Assembly (NCBI GenBank): GCA_013146195.2
Contig: CM028382.1
Location: 121,223,023-121,287,022, forward strand
DNA from: Codonopsis lanceolata
Lineage: Eukaryota > Streptophyta > Magnoliopsida > Asterales > Campanulaceae
Direction of reading: 5' to 3'
Length of the DNA stretch: 64,000 nucleotides
Part shown: piece after piece, positions 1 through 10,384 of the stretch
How positions within the stretch are numbered: position 1 is the stretch's first letter
How the letters are laid out: every line of letters starts with the position of its first letter
Program-made: the position numbers and the translations under genes
Notes under the pieces: generated by a model
What the model was told of the DNA's origin: nothing
The model's database searches: none
The model's input: only the letters and a program-made list of their open reading frames with translations

Positions 1-1443
1 TATTGGGAATTTAAACCACAACAACAGTAAATTGGAACACATTTTCTTTTCTATAATATGCCTCAATCGTAATGTCATTGACAACATGGCCAAACTTCTA
101 TATACAACTTAACAAGCAAAATAATCGAGGTTAAGTGATCACCCATCAATAAGAACCAAACCCAGATTCATTCTCGAACAAAAACATATGTATTCACAAC
201 TACAAACTACCCCACATTCCAAATTCGATAACAAACAGAAAAGTACTATGAACACAACACCAACCACAATGACACTCCAAACATATTTGAAATCACAAGA
301 TTTAACCAAAATCAAAAGCATTTGACTGCAACAAAGAGATTAATGGATAAGAGACAAGAGTCAACGTTTTTGCACTTGGGTTTTGTTCATCCTGGTCGTC
401 ATTGACGTTTAGAACTTGAATTTTTTAGATATTTTACTTGGTTATTGTTCCAGTCTAAAAATTTTTCCAAACCAAAAAATGCTCCCCACCCCAATACTTT
501 GATTAGGTTCAGGGAAGGAAGTTATTAGGATTGCTATTTTGGAGTTAGTTGTTATTCCCAGGGTTTACATGTCGTTTGCTGGAAGGCTTATTTACTAGTA
601 TTGTCAAATGTGAAGGTAAGTATATGGAATTGGTCAAGTGTGTTTGATGCATTTCAGTTCAGTGATCTCTGCTTAATTTCTATGAATGATCAAAATGTTG
701 CATCAGCCATTCAAGAAATGAACCAAATTAATGTTTTTGTACACGCAATGAAGTACCTTTGCAATTTTACACGTCCAAGGATATTCTTGTCCATTGCAAA
801 TAGAATAGACTAGACAAGCTAAAGTAGGCACCTCTCTTCCTTTGGGACAGTAGGACTATATTTTAGTAACCACAAATGCGGGGTGCTGGTACCAGCCGCA
901 GTCATAGCTGCCCCAATTAAGGAATACGAGATGGTAATGGTACCACCACACCACTGGGAATGAAGGAACTCTCCACCATCTATTGCTGCCACTTACACTT
1001 GGGCCATGGAAGCATCATCAACTACGTACTTCAGTTAAGACTCGTCTCACTTGAAAATATGTCGCTCCATGTCTATTAATCAATTGTATAGGTCCGCAAA
1101 ATGTACTGAAATCTTATCGTAATATATATCACACCATTGTTTTACATATTATTCAGTCTTTATTGGTTCTAAACAATTTACCTAGATTGTTAAATTTTCT
1201 TAGAGGCCAAACATCAAACACCTTGTAGGCAGTATAAATTGACTTGGATGTGTGAACTGTAAACTAGTTCCTTAACATTTAGGATCCAAAATAAACCAAT
1301 TAATTCAGGCAAAATATAAATGAAAAAGAAACAATTTATTCATAAAAATCAGATTTTAGGGCAGAGCCACAGAGGTTATGTATTACAGCATAATTACATG
1401 GTTTAGGGCACAAAATTACATCAGGAAAGAGAGAGGTGCTTAC
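1..1443. other. AT-rich intergenic DNA, no gene recognised
   Basis: No open frame here has a recognisable domain, and the short ones lack plausible exon structure. The stretch is AT-rich and looks like intergenic plant DNA. A GC-richer patch near 880-1020 has no coding signature I can identify. Confidence 0.5.
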
Positions 1444-1720
1444 CAGATGAACCCACAATTCAAGGGAGCAAACAAGCCCTAATCGCAGATACAAACCCCC
1501 GATTCTTCCTAAGAAATCTGCTTGAAAAGGGAAAAGAAACAAAGGAAGATTAGAACGCATATTTCTATGAGAGTTAGGATTGAAATCTTGGTACTTACCT
1601 TGTTGATGCTAAAGCTTGAGAGAAAGTTGCGCAAGAGCATTAAGAGAGAGCTTGAGAGAACAACACACAAGATCATGAAGAGAGAACGACCTTAGTCTTA
1701 CTGAGAGTAATAGTGGGGGG
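1444..1720 (-). other. Possible spliced 5' leader of a minus-strand transcript
   Basis: Read on the minus strand, a CT-rich leader of the kind found in plant 5' UTRs ends with a strong donor (AACAAG|GTAAGT, exon end at 1599). A pyrimidine-rich stretch ending CAAGCAG (acceptor at 1518) follows, then a 74-base exon (1517 to 1444) and another good donor (CATCTG|GTAAGC). Translating across the junction soon meets a TAG, so this would be an untranslated leader or a non-coding RNA. No downstream coding exon was recognised. This is inference from splice-site quality alone. Confidence 0.25.
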
Positions 1721-1797
1721 AAAAAACTAAGTACGCAGGAATTTATGCCGCGTCTCTTTTTTTGGGTGGGCTGGACTTTAAAACAAAATTTAATAAA

Positions 1798-2192
1798 ACA
1801 TTGTGGAAATTATTTCACAACGTTTATCTTAAAAACGTTGTACGTTTAATACAACGTTTTCTTACAAATGTTGTTAGTGAGCAGTCCTTAAGACAACGTT
1901 TTCCAAAAAAACGTTGTAATAAAAATATATAAACAACATTTACAATCAAAATTTTGTGAAATACTATCAATATACAACGTTTTACAGAAAAAAGTTGTGA
2001 ATTACTCCTAACACAACGTTTCAAGTAAAAACCTTGTGGTTTAGCCCCTAAGGGGGTGGCCCAGTGGTAGATATGAGGCTTTACGAAGTGTGAGGTCTCA
2101 GGTTCGATCCCTTCCCATGCCCCCCTTAGGAGGAAAAAAATAATAAAAACCTTGTGGTTTAAACGTTGTAAATGCTCAGTTCTGTTGTAGTG
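1798..2192 (-). mobile_element. CACTA-type DNA transposon end with subterminal repeats
   Basis: The right boundary at 2192 reads on the minus strand as CACTACAACAGAACTGAG, a typical CACTA (Spm/En) terminus. Inside it, from about 1815 to 2170, the motif ACAACGTTTT and its complement AAAACGTTGT recur about seven times as short inverted pairs 25-30 bases apart, the usual subterminal repeats that bind CACTA transposase. No matching left terminus is visible, so this is a one-ended or heavily deleted copy. No transposase is encoded. A SINE is inserted within the repeat array. Confidence 0.7.
2044..2143 (+). mobile_element. tRNA-derived SINE with 18-bp target-site duplication
   Basis: This 100-bp unit has an RNA polymerase III A box (TGGCCCAGTGG, 2057-2067) and B box (GGTTCGATCCC, 2101-2111), and ends in an A-rich tail. 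It is flanked by a perfect 18-bp direct repeat, TAAAAACCTTGTGGTTTA, at 2026-2043 and 2144-2161. The duplicated target is part of the CACTA subterminal repeat, so the SINE inserted after the CACTA element. The body is little more than the tRNA-like head, so it may be a 3'-truncated copy. It is not a working tRNA gene because no acceptor stem is apparent. Confidence 0.8.
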
Positions 2193-2193
2193 T

Positions 2194-2740
2194 TTGCAGC
2201 CCATTCTTGAACCCGATGCAACGACCATGGATGTTTGGAATCGACTGCGTGACATATTCCAAGATCTTAAGAATTCTCGTGCCATCACTCTTAAGTAGGA
2301 GTTTTTTCACGCAAACATGGAGGTTTTTCCCAATGGCTCCGTGTATTGTCAATGTCTCAAGGTACTGTCTGATCAACTCAAAAATGTTGGAGCTCCCATC
2401 TCAAACAACTGAATTTTTCTTCAAATGGTTGTCGGTCTTACTAATGCTTATAGTGGGGTAGGCACACTGATTCGCCAGGTCAATCCCATTCCACCTTTCT
2501 ATCAAGCTCGCTCAATGGTCATCTTGGAAGAGGTTGGGTTAGCAAAACAGGTTGCCACCAACTCCAATGCAGCCATGATTGGCTGAGACCTGATGACACT
2601 TCTTCTCTAGATGTTTACTCCCAACCTCCTCGTTCAAAAGCTAATGGCTGAAAGGGAGGCAACCATCACAATGGTGGTAAGAACCGTGGTGGTGGCTACG
2701 GTGGTGGCAGGGGTGGTAGCGCCCAAACTTGTCATAATGA
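2194..2740 (+). pseudogene. Decayed Ty1-copia gag (UBN2-type) fragment
   Basis: One forward frame starting directly at the CACTA end encodes a copia gag-like (UBN2) segment: MDVWNRLRDIFQDLKNSRA, then LSDQLKNVGAPISNN, then GTLIRQVNPIPPFYQARSM. It runs into a glycine-rich tail (NRGGGYGGGRGG near 2685-2720) typical of the gag C-terminus in this group. In-frame stops at about 2293, 2408 and 2584 make it non-functional. The N-terminal part of gag and all of pol are missing. Ordinary Gag packages the retrotransposon RNA in virus-like particles. Confidence 0.75.
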
Positions 2741-2828
2741 AAACTGACCGGAGACTTGAAGGGGACCAGAGAAGCAAAGGGTTTTGTAGATGGTGGGGAA
2801 AACCCATTTTAAAAGCCAAAAACTTAGT

Positions 2829-2954
2829 TAAGACGGTCTTACGAATATTTTTTTTAAGATGGATCCTCTTTATCCAACCCACCGTGTATTAATGGGTTGG
2901 GCTGTGAGGGAGTGAGATTCTGTCTTACGAATTAAGATTCGTAAGACCGTCTTA
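2829..2954. mobile_element. MITE, copy 1 of a TAAGACGG-TIR family
   Basis: A perfect 18-bp inverted repeat bounds the core: TAAGACGGTCTTACGAAT at 2829-2846 and its complement at 2937-2954. Each arm is itself nearly palindromic (AAGACGGTCTT). The sequence shared with the second copy at 8146-8271 continues outward through CAGGAGATCTACTCATTT (to about 2972), so the true element is slightly longer than the core. It has no coding capacity. The target duplication is not clear. Confidence 0.7.
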
Positions 2955-2972
2955 CAGGAGATCTACTCATTT

Positions 2973-4798
2973 TAGAAAGACGGAAATCCAAATCGAAGAA
3001 GATGAAGGAAAGGCGGAAAAGGGAGAATAGTAGCAAGTCAGAAAAGGCGGAGCAAGTTTCAACTCTCATCACACATGTGTGGAGATAGGCTTTAATCGTG
3101 ACCGTAAAATATTGGTAAAAAAATAAGTTTTAACCTCTAAATAAATTTAGGGTACAAGCATGAGCTATATTTCATTATAGATTCAAAAGGGTATTTATGA
3201 GGAGTAAAAAAGGACAATTATACTCTTACCGCATTTAAACCAACACAACATATGACGGAGTAAACCCTACGAACCTTTTCACCCTATTCTTTCTGGTTCG
3301 CCGTCCGCAGGTAATAACTCGAATCTCTCTCTATCTCTCTCTCTTAGATGTTATCTAGTTAGGGTATGCTTGTTAAGCTAACTTAAGTCTGAACGCTAAA
3401 CGCTGTAGGAGACTGAGGTTAAAATTTTTCATCGATTGAGACTAAATAGCCGTCTAATAACCTTCCAACCTCCTATCGCTTCTTTCTTTAAGCCGCCATA
3501 TCCAAGGCTTGGGCCGCATCTCTCTCCTCTGTAGTTGTTGTTTGTTGAAACCCTAAGTTCATCAACTCATCTGGTACTTACTGCATCCAAGCACTTGTAA
3601 TGGATGGGCAATTCCTCCATACTTTGTTCATTCGCAATAATATATATTCTTCGTGCCTCTGGTAAAAAAAAGCATGCTTTTTGGGGATCTTCGATGGGTT
3701 GGTTCATGACCGAGTTGTCCAAGTCAGTTTCTTTCTGTTTGTCCAAGCGACTTCTCAAGTTTTTTTGGTCTAGCTTAAATTTTTCTTCCTGAGTTTCGGG
3801 AATACTTTCATTCATAGGTCTGTGATATACATTTATGAATTTAAAGGTCTGTGATCATATTCAGAGCCCTAAATTGAGGCATCATCGAATCTGGGTACAG
3901 TTACATTCAATAAGCAGAATGGTATTTAGTTCTTCAAATAGTTGTTCGTAAATTTGGAGAGATACATGTAACTGATCATAAGAACTTCACCCAGCTTGTA
4001 AGTCACAAAGTAGATAATGTGTTCAAAAATCCGAAATGGGCTGACCATAAACTTCACCCAGCTTTGCTTTGATTCGAGTAATTGGCTGCTATATTTTTTT
4101 TTAATGAACTGCTTCCATGTTGCTTTGTTTCAAGTAATTGAAAGCATTTTTTTAATGACCTGCTGCCGTGTTGATATGTTTCGAGTAATTGGCTCTATTT
4201 TTTTTATAATGAGCTACTGCCATGTTGCTTTGTTTCGAGTATTTGGTTGTTGTGTCATGCCTCTGGACTCCAATGTGCTTGATAAATTGTATTGAGCGAC
4301 TGCATTCCATAAATTGCTCTTGAAATCTGAGGCGAGTTCTCCTTTTTTTAATTTTTTTTGAATTATTTTTTGTTATATTTATGGCGATGGGCATGCCTAG
4401 TTTCATACATTTTATCTTATTGTGTGTTCCCTTGGATTGGTCAAATAGAATTGTTGTGGCCCGGTTGAGATTTTGATATTATTAAGATAAAATAGTCTTG
4501 TCATTATCAAACAGAATACTTGAATTCAACACTTTATTTTAAGATCACTATAATTGATTTTTCGGCACTTCAAATTTAATAGCTTAATGGTTTCAGCTCT
4601 ACTTTTTCAGACATCAATTTTCAGAGCTTAATTTTCAATTTTAACAAACATGCCCTTAGTGGTGTTGTTTTCTAATTCTTTTTTATGAGCTATCTGGTTT
4701 GAAAATCCGTTCATCATAGTATGCTTTTGAGATTTGATAATTGATTTGAACACAATATATGATTGTTTTTATGAGCTATGTTTTTTTTCTCTTGTTAG
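2973..4798 (+). other. Serpin 1 upstream region, candidate 5' UTR exon and first intron
   Basis: This holds no coding exon. A candidate non-coding first exon ends at about 3310 (CCGCAG|GTAATA), and a matching acceptor (CTTGTTAG|GAATAT) lies at 4798, which would give a 1.49-kb leader intron. Long leader introns are common in plants. CT-rich sequence follows the donor. No clear TATA box was found. The exon assignment rests on splice-site quality and on the paralogue at 23.4 kb, which also has a leader intron. Confidence 0.35.
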
Positions 4799-4845
4799 GA
4801 ATATATCAGCCATACTAGATACAAGGAATACCCAGCTTTATAAAC

Positions 4846-7070
4846 ATGGCATCATCACTTAGAAGGCTTCCTTATTCTTCAATATGTAGAATGTTTAGCA
4901 GAGGTGTCGGAGATAGGTCTGTTTCCCCACGTTGCCCTGTTTCGAAGATTAGGAAGGTCTCATACAAGATTTTGCGACAATATTCGGTCCAACTCTCTCT
5001 CTCTCTCTCTCTCTCTACAAGTCTTTGATTCCCTTTTATGTTCAATTAATCGCATAATCAAAAGTAATTTTGTACTTTATCATTAATCAAGACATTCGAA
5101 GCTTTAACCAATCTTATACTCCATCCAACCCGAAAAAATATTCTTGCTCATACAAAATTCAAAAATTCGGAAATGGACATGATTTTAATTTGGTAACCCA
5201 AAATATATTAAGTAATAATTTGATATTGTTTAAATTGACTTAGTTTTGGTTGGTACGGAGAGTGTATATGTTTGCACGAGAAGCATTCACTACAAAAACA
5301 AAAAAAAAGTCAACTGCATAATATGTTACTGCTCCTTATGCTCATAACTGCATAATATGATGCTGGGAGGAATTTGTAATTTTTTGAGTTTGTGCTAATA
5401 GCAGTATCTGAATGAATCTGATTTATAGGTGGGCAGGCAGCATGAGAAAGCAGCAACCCAACCTGATGGAAGCGGCTATATACTAGAGGAAAGATCCTCA
5501 AAACCGTATGAACCTCTTCCTAAAATAAAGACTGATCTGAAACTAACTGCAAATATTCTCATGAAAAGTGCCAGTGCCGGATGTCCTGATCATAATATTG
5601 TTCTCTCTCCGATATCACTTAATTTCGTAATGAGCATGGTGGCTGTTGGATCAACGGGAGACACGCTACAGCAGCTTTTGAGTTTTATTGGATCAAGTAG
5701 CCTGGCAGATGTTAACATGATGTCTTCAACAATAATGGAAGTTACATCCCAGACAAACACAGACGGACCCAAAATATCCTTCGTTAACGGTGTGTGGGTC
5801 AACGAAAAATTCCCACTAAAACCTTCATATAAAGAGGTTATTAGCAATATTTACAAGGCTGAAGTGAAAAATGTCTGTTTGGCGCAGGTACATACTAGTA
5901 ATCTTTCCTAACTTCAAAATTTTGATTTTGATTTCATAAATGTTACTACCATTATCGTTACTTACACCTAAGAGGCCGGGAAAAGAGCTAATGCTTTCTC
6001 AAGTCACATACACGTCTATCACTGAGTCGCATAAGTTTGAAAAATTATAGGCACCAGAATTATAAAACTTTTATGTTGTTGGCTTTTTAATGCTATGTTT
6101 AGTACAATGTCAAGAAGGGAGAGGGCAGGAGGAGTAGAAGTGGGGAGGGACTGAGGTTTTACTGATGAGTAGTGTAAAAGAGGAAGAAGATGCATGTGGT
6201 TCTCTATACTATTTGATTCGTAATATTATTAATTGGCATCCACAACACTTGTCTTTTTTATGCTAATCAAAGTAATTTGTGTTTTTGAAGGCTGCTCAAG
6301 AAGTGAATTCATGGGTTAACAAGAAATCAAAAGGACTCATACAGAATATTCTCAGACAGGAATCTGTAGATGTTAATACAACGGTCATCCTTGGAAATGC
6401 TCTTTACTTCAAAGGAGTTTGGTCTAATGAGTTTAATAAAAGGAGGACAGAAAAAAGAGATTTTCATCTTCTTAGTGGAAAAACTGTCTCTGTTCATTTC
6501 ATGACAAGCCCCGAAAAGTATTTTTATGGAGCTTCCGATGGTTTCAAGGTCCTCAAAATCCCATATCTGAGTGGCAGCAGCGAAATGATGTTCTCAATGT
6601 ACTTCTTACTGCCACATAAGATTGATGGAATCAAAAACTTGTTAGAGAAAATAATGTCGAATACTGAGCTCTTGCACCAAGATTTTGGACTAAAGAAAGT
6701 CAGCCTTGACAAATTTTGGATACCGAAATTCAAATTCTCAAACGAGTTTAATGCTCGAAGTGAAATGGAACATCTGGGACTGACGCTGCCTTTTGATTAT
6801 CATTGCAAAGATATTACAGAAATGGTGTATTACACACCTGAAGATGTGTACGTCTCAGATGTAATTCACAAAGCTCAAATCGAAGTAGATGAGAAAGGCA
6901 TAGAGGCTATTGCTGTAACTTTTTGCAGGTTTGGTGGAGGTTATATTTGTGCCAGATATGTTGAAGGATATGACTTTGTAGCTGACCACCCTTTCTTGTT
7001 CATGATCAAGGAAGAGATGACAGGAGCAATTCTTTTTGTTGGAACTGTTTTCAATCCCCTGAAAAACTAA
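4846..7070 (+). CDS. Serpin (serine protease inhibitor-like), serpin 1
   Basis: Plant-type serpin. Serpins trap target proteases by inserting the cleaved reactive-centre loop into a beta sheet. Proposed exons, all phase 0, are 4846-4956 (37 codons), 5429-5887 (153) and 6291-7070 (259 plus stop), about 449 residues against about 390 for typical plant serpins. The second intron lies just before AAQEVNSWVNKK, the conserved plant serpin intron site. Family motifs are NALYFKGVW, FVADHPFLF and a C-terminal FVGTVFNPLKN. The second exon has no useful ATG because the paralogue's start codon is AGG here, so the start must come from the first exon, MASSLRRLPYSSICRMFSRG. That exon is arginine-rich, lacks acidic residues and resembles a mitochondrial or plastid presequence. 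The loop hinge is GIEAIAVT rather than GTEAAAAT, which may weaken inhibition. AATAAA lies at 7086. The fold is certain; the first exon and targeting are inferred. Confidence 0.8.
4990..5018 (+). repeat. (CT)n microsatellite in serpin 1 intron
   Basis: An uninterrupted CT/TC dinucleotide run lies shortly after the proposed donor at 4957. It is likely polymorphic and has no other visible function. Confidence 0.85.
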
Positions 7071-7791
7071 TGATATGATTTCCTTAATAAATCTAAACCA
7101 ATTAGTAGTTTGTGTTTGATATTTCACTTTACACTGTTTTTATTATTTTACTCAACAAACATGATAATACAGTAATACTAAATGAATATTGCTTTTTTTT
7201 TTTTACAATGAAATATATCCTTACCTTTTTGACCGAAATGCAATGAATAACGACCATGTAATTTCCATCGTGGAAGCATGGAATACGAAGCTACATGGAA
7301 AGGAAATATAAAGAAAAAGGGATATATGGTAAATGGTTAGTTGCTTTATCCATCCATATCATTGACATCATAATACTCCTATAAAAAATTATGTTTGTCA
7401 ACATAAAAATAACTTCAATCTTTTCAGTAATTTTTTCTAATTTAAAACTCAAATTTTGAAGAGGACTTAAATGAAGAACAAACAAAACTGGAATGATTTA
7501 CAGAAAACTGTAAAAACATTTAAGAAGACAAAGAAGTTATGCATTTCAAACAACTTTACCCTTCAATTATGATATCCGAGAAACTAGAATAGACAGCAAA
7601 TCTGATAAACTAAATTAGAAATCGAAATGGAAGTACCTCCAAATCATCGTCTTCGTCTTCTAGATCACACATCTTTTCCATCAGCGTGTTTGGGTGGGGG
7701 AGGGCTAGGGTGGTGTAGGATCTTAGGCTTTAGGAGAATTTGGTTTGAGCAAGATACAATAGGGTGTACATGCCTATTTATAGGTTTATTA
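7071..7791. other. Serpin 1 3' flank and intergenic DNA
   Basis: The serpin 1 3' UTR with its AATAAA signal occupies the first part. The rest is AT-rich. Near the right end, on the minus strand, a TATA-like CTATAAATAGG (about 7770-7784) is followed by a short ATG-initiated frame of 15 codons (7681 to 7637, acidic: MEKMCDLEDEDDDLE) ending at a GT. No later exon was recognised, so it is not called as a gene. Confidence 0.4.
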
Positions 7792-8376
7792 GGGCAAGTC
7801 CAATGGTGGTACATGAGTATAGGTATCAAAACCAAATTTTGATACCTATTGATTATGATACTTATTAATTACAATTCATTGGTATCAAATAATCATCTCC
7901 AACCATAAATATCAAAATTTGATATAATAATAATTTTGAAAAAATTATTTTGAAAAAATTATTTCCAACACATATGATAATATAAAAAACAAAATTAAAA
8001 TATTATATACAATAATTTACATACACATTATGACATAAATATATGATCAATATGATCTTTAAAATTAAGAGTGGTGCTAAGGGAGGTATCAAATTAGGTA
8101 CATTCCTTAGTACTGCACCTAATTTTGATATGTCAAAAATTTGTGTAATACGGTTTTATGAATATTTTTTGTAAGACAGATTATATTTACCTATCCCGTC
8201 GTATATTGGTGGGTTGAGTTGTGAGAGATTGGGGCTCCGTCTTACGAATTAAGATCCGTAAGACGATCTTACAGGAGATCTACTCATTTCTTATTTTTTA
8301 CTTCAACCATTTGATAGTTTAATACTCTTACATAAGTATCAAAATTTAGTTTTGACCCTTCCTATTGGACTTGTCC
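7792..8376. mobile_element. MITE with GGGCAAGTCCAAT ends, carrying a nested MITE
   Basis: Terminal inverted repeats: GGGCAAGTCCAAT at 7792-7804 and ATTGGACTTGTCC at 8364-8376, 12 of 13 matching. The interior is very AT-rich with several TATCAAAATTTGATA-like palindromes and no coding capacity. A second, unrelated MITE (8146-8271) sits inside. The superfamily is not certain, because no clean target duplication was identified. Confidence 0.55.
8146..8271. mobile_element. MITE, copy 2 of the TAAGACGG-TIR family
   Basis: This is homologous to the element at 2829-2954: the same order of conserved blocks, including GGGTTG(A/G)G(T/C)TGTGAG, GTCTTACGAATTAAGAT and CAGGAGATCTACTCATTT. The left arm has diverged (TAATACGGTTTTATGAAT) while the right arm (8254-8271) is better preserved. 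It lies inside the larger MITE at 7792-8376, so it inserted later. Confidence 0.65.
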
Positions 8377-9300
8377 AGATAATTATTTTGAAAAAAAATA
8401 TATTATGTTTTGGTCCAAGAAATTAATTAATGAGTTCTCCGCATAATTATTACTTTATTATTATGCAAATTGGGATATATCTTGTGTGTCTGTACATTAC
8501 CTGTTATTCTAATCCAAACCTTACCATAGAATAAATTAATTACGTGGTAGAATACTTTTAAGGGCTTTGAATTACTAGATTTTTGGATTTTGGAGATTTT
8601 TTATACTCACAAATATCCTATTTGATCCGGATTATTATAAATTATGTTATTATAAATATAAGAAAAATATGTATGTTTTAAAGATGAGTGATAACCATGC
8701 CGGTACCATGCGTTGGAATTATAACCTCAAAAGTGCATTATTAATTTTTTAAACCACTGCAATGCACTTTTTAGAGGAAAATGATGAAAATACTTTTAAT
8801 GGATGAAAGGCGCGTACACAAAACCATTGTCCCAATTTGTGTATCGGTAAAAAAAATTGGGCGTCGTTTAAAAATTTTGGGGCGTCGATCAAAAATTTTG
8901 GGAGTCGTTATGCAAAAGTCATTACCCAAATTTTGAACACCGCTCAAAATTTTGGGCGTCGCAAGGAAAAAAATTGGGCATCGTTGTGGATTGCGTACAA
9001 CTTGACTTCTTAATTCCACATAGGCAAGCAAGGATTATCTAACAAAGAGCAAAGGGGGTTTCACATCCACAGGCCTAGGAGATATTTCTTACACTTTTCA
9101 AACGAAGACGGAAGCGGCAGCTTTGGGTACGCTGTGGGTATTTCTGAAAAAAGTTAAAGAAAGTGGACTTATGCAGTTAATAAAAAAAAGAGGTACTAGA
9201 GCGGTTACAAATCTTCAAAAAAGAACAGACTCGTAATTATCCTTTAAAAGATATCTATGTAAGTGTGGAGCTCATCAATTAAAATAAAAATCAAATCAAT
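8377..9300. other. Intergenic DNA with short degenerate AAAATTTTGGGCGTCG repeats
   Basis: Between about 8855 and 8985 the motif AAAATTTTGGG(C)GTCG occurs about five times, partly inverted. The remainder is AT-rich without gene signatures. A block at 9150-9212 (around ACTAGAGCGGTTA) recurs inverted at 12360-12425. Confidence 0.4.
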
Positions 9301-9301
9301 T

Positions 9302-9930
9302 GCATGACCGGCTCAACCGTTATGGAAGCATAAAGCGAACTATATAATGAAGCCTTTTAAAGTAAATAATAATATTTTTTTATCGTAATCGATTTCAATT
9401 AACTTTTCATTTTCAATAGATAATAAAGATAGTCCACTTAATATTTGTTGAAACATTGTCGATCTTAGATAATAATTTATTGATTTTAACTTAGTAAAAC
9501 TTCTTTCTATACGGAAATTGTTAGCATTATACTACAAGCGATATCCGTATTTGGAAAGTAATCAACTATTAATATATAATTAAGTATGTCCTTCGGTGTA
9601 TCATTCTTCACTTGTATAAGTTCTCTTAAAAAATTTAGTTCCATAAATAGATTTAATCCCTCAATATCAAAGTTGTCATTATATTTTAAAAATTTTCAAG
9701 GTTAAGACATTTTTTTAAAAAATATTCATTATTCAATGACCTTAATTTCTCATTGCTAAATAAAAAATCAAAAATATTTTTATACATTTTAAATTGTTCA
9801 AATCTACTTTGAAATGAAGAGATAGCTTTATCTAATATGTTCAATAAATAATCAACTTTAAATGATTGTTCATGTGATACTCTGTTATACTTTAAAAACC
9901 CTTCATTATTCCCCTATAACTCACCGTTAA
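9302..9930 (-). mobile_element. Relic of the hAT element family found in serpin 2
   Basis: The left end, GACCGGCTCAACCGTTATGG, closely matches the start of the hAT element at 25571, and similarity continues through the region that encodes the C-terminal hAT dimerisation segment on the minus strand. This copy extends further into transposase-derived sequence than the one at 25.6 kb but is broken by many stops and small gaps. No right terminal repeat is apparent, so the right limit is approximate. Confidence 0.6.
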
Positions 9931-10384
9931 ACTTGGTCTAACTCGCTTGAATTGCTTGGATCACCGGTGGATATTCTTTTTTTCCCAGAGGGGTTTGCTT
10001 GTTATGGTAGGTGCTCCCTAGCTCGGTAGAGGTTTTTTTTTTAAATCCATCTTCTAGATTCTCCGTCCATCTCTCAATGGGTAAGTTCAGTTATCCTTTT
10101 TCTTTGTCTCGTAGTTATGACATATAGATGGAGAATCCGTATTCTCTCAGTTCAGTCTCATGATGCAAGCATCGGATTTTTGATGCGAACATCAAAGTTT
10201 TTCGACGCAAGCTGTGTCAAGTCGGAGTGGGAAGAACCTTAGTCTCAGACTCTCAGTACGTATAACAAGTATTCATCTTTAATTCGTGTGTGTTTTTTTT
10301 TTCAACCAGAAAAAGAAACTTATTGGGGAAAAATGACTGTAATACCCTTAATAAACCTGAAAAGCACTACGAAAACTTTTTTTT
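9931..10384. other. Intergenic DNA, nothing recognised
   Basis: No gene or defined repeat was identified. A GATGC(A/G)AGCATC-type motif at 10163-10215 recurs near 12788-12830, which suggests shared repeat ancestry but does not identify it. Confidence 0.35.

Noticed and set aside
1336..1560. 74-codon hydrophobic minus-strand frame
   Set aside because: It overlaps the proposed exon/intron borders and has no homology signal; more likely leader and intron sequence.
2041..2115. Possible tRNA gene (A and B boxes)
   Set aside because: No acceptor-stem pairing or cloverleaf could be drawn, and the unit has an A-rich tail and an 18-bp target duplication, so it is a SINE.
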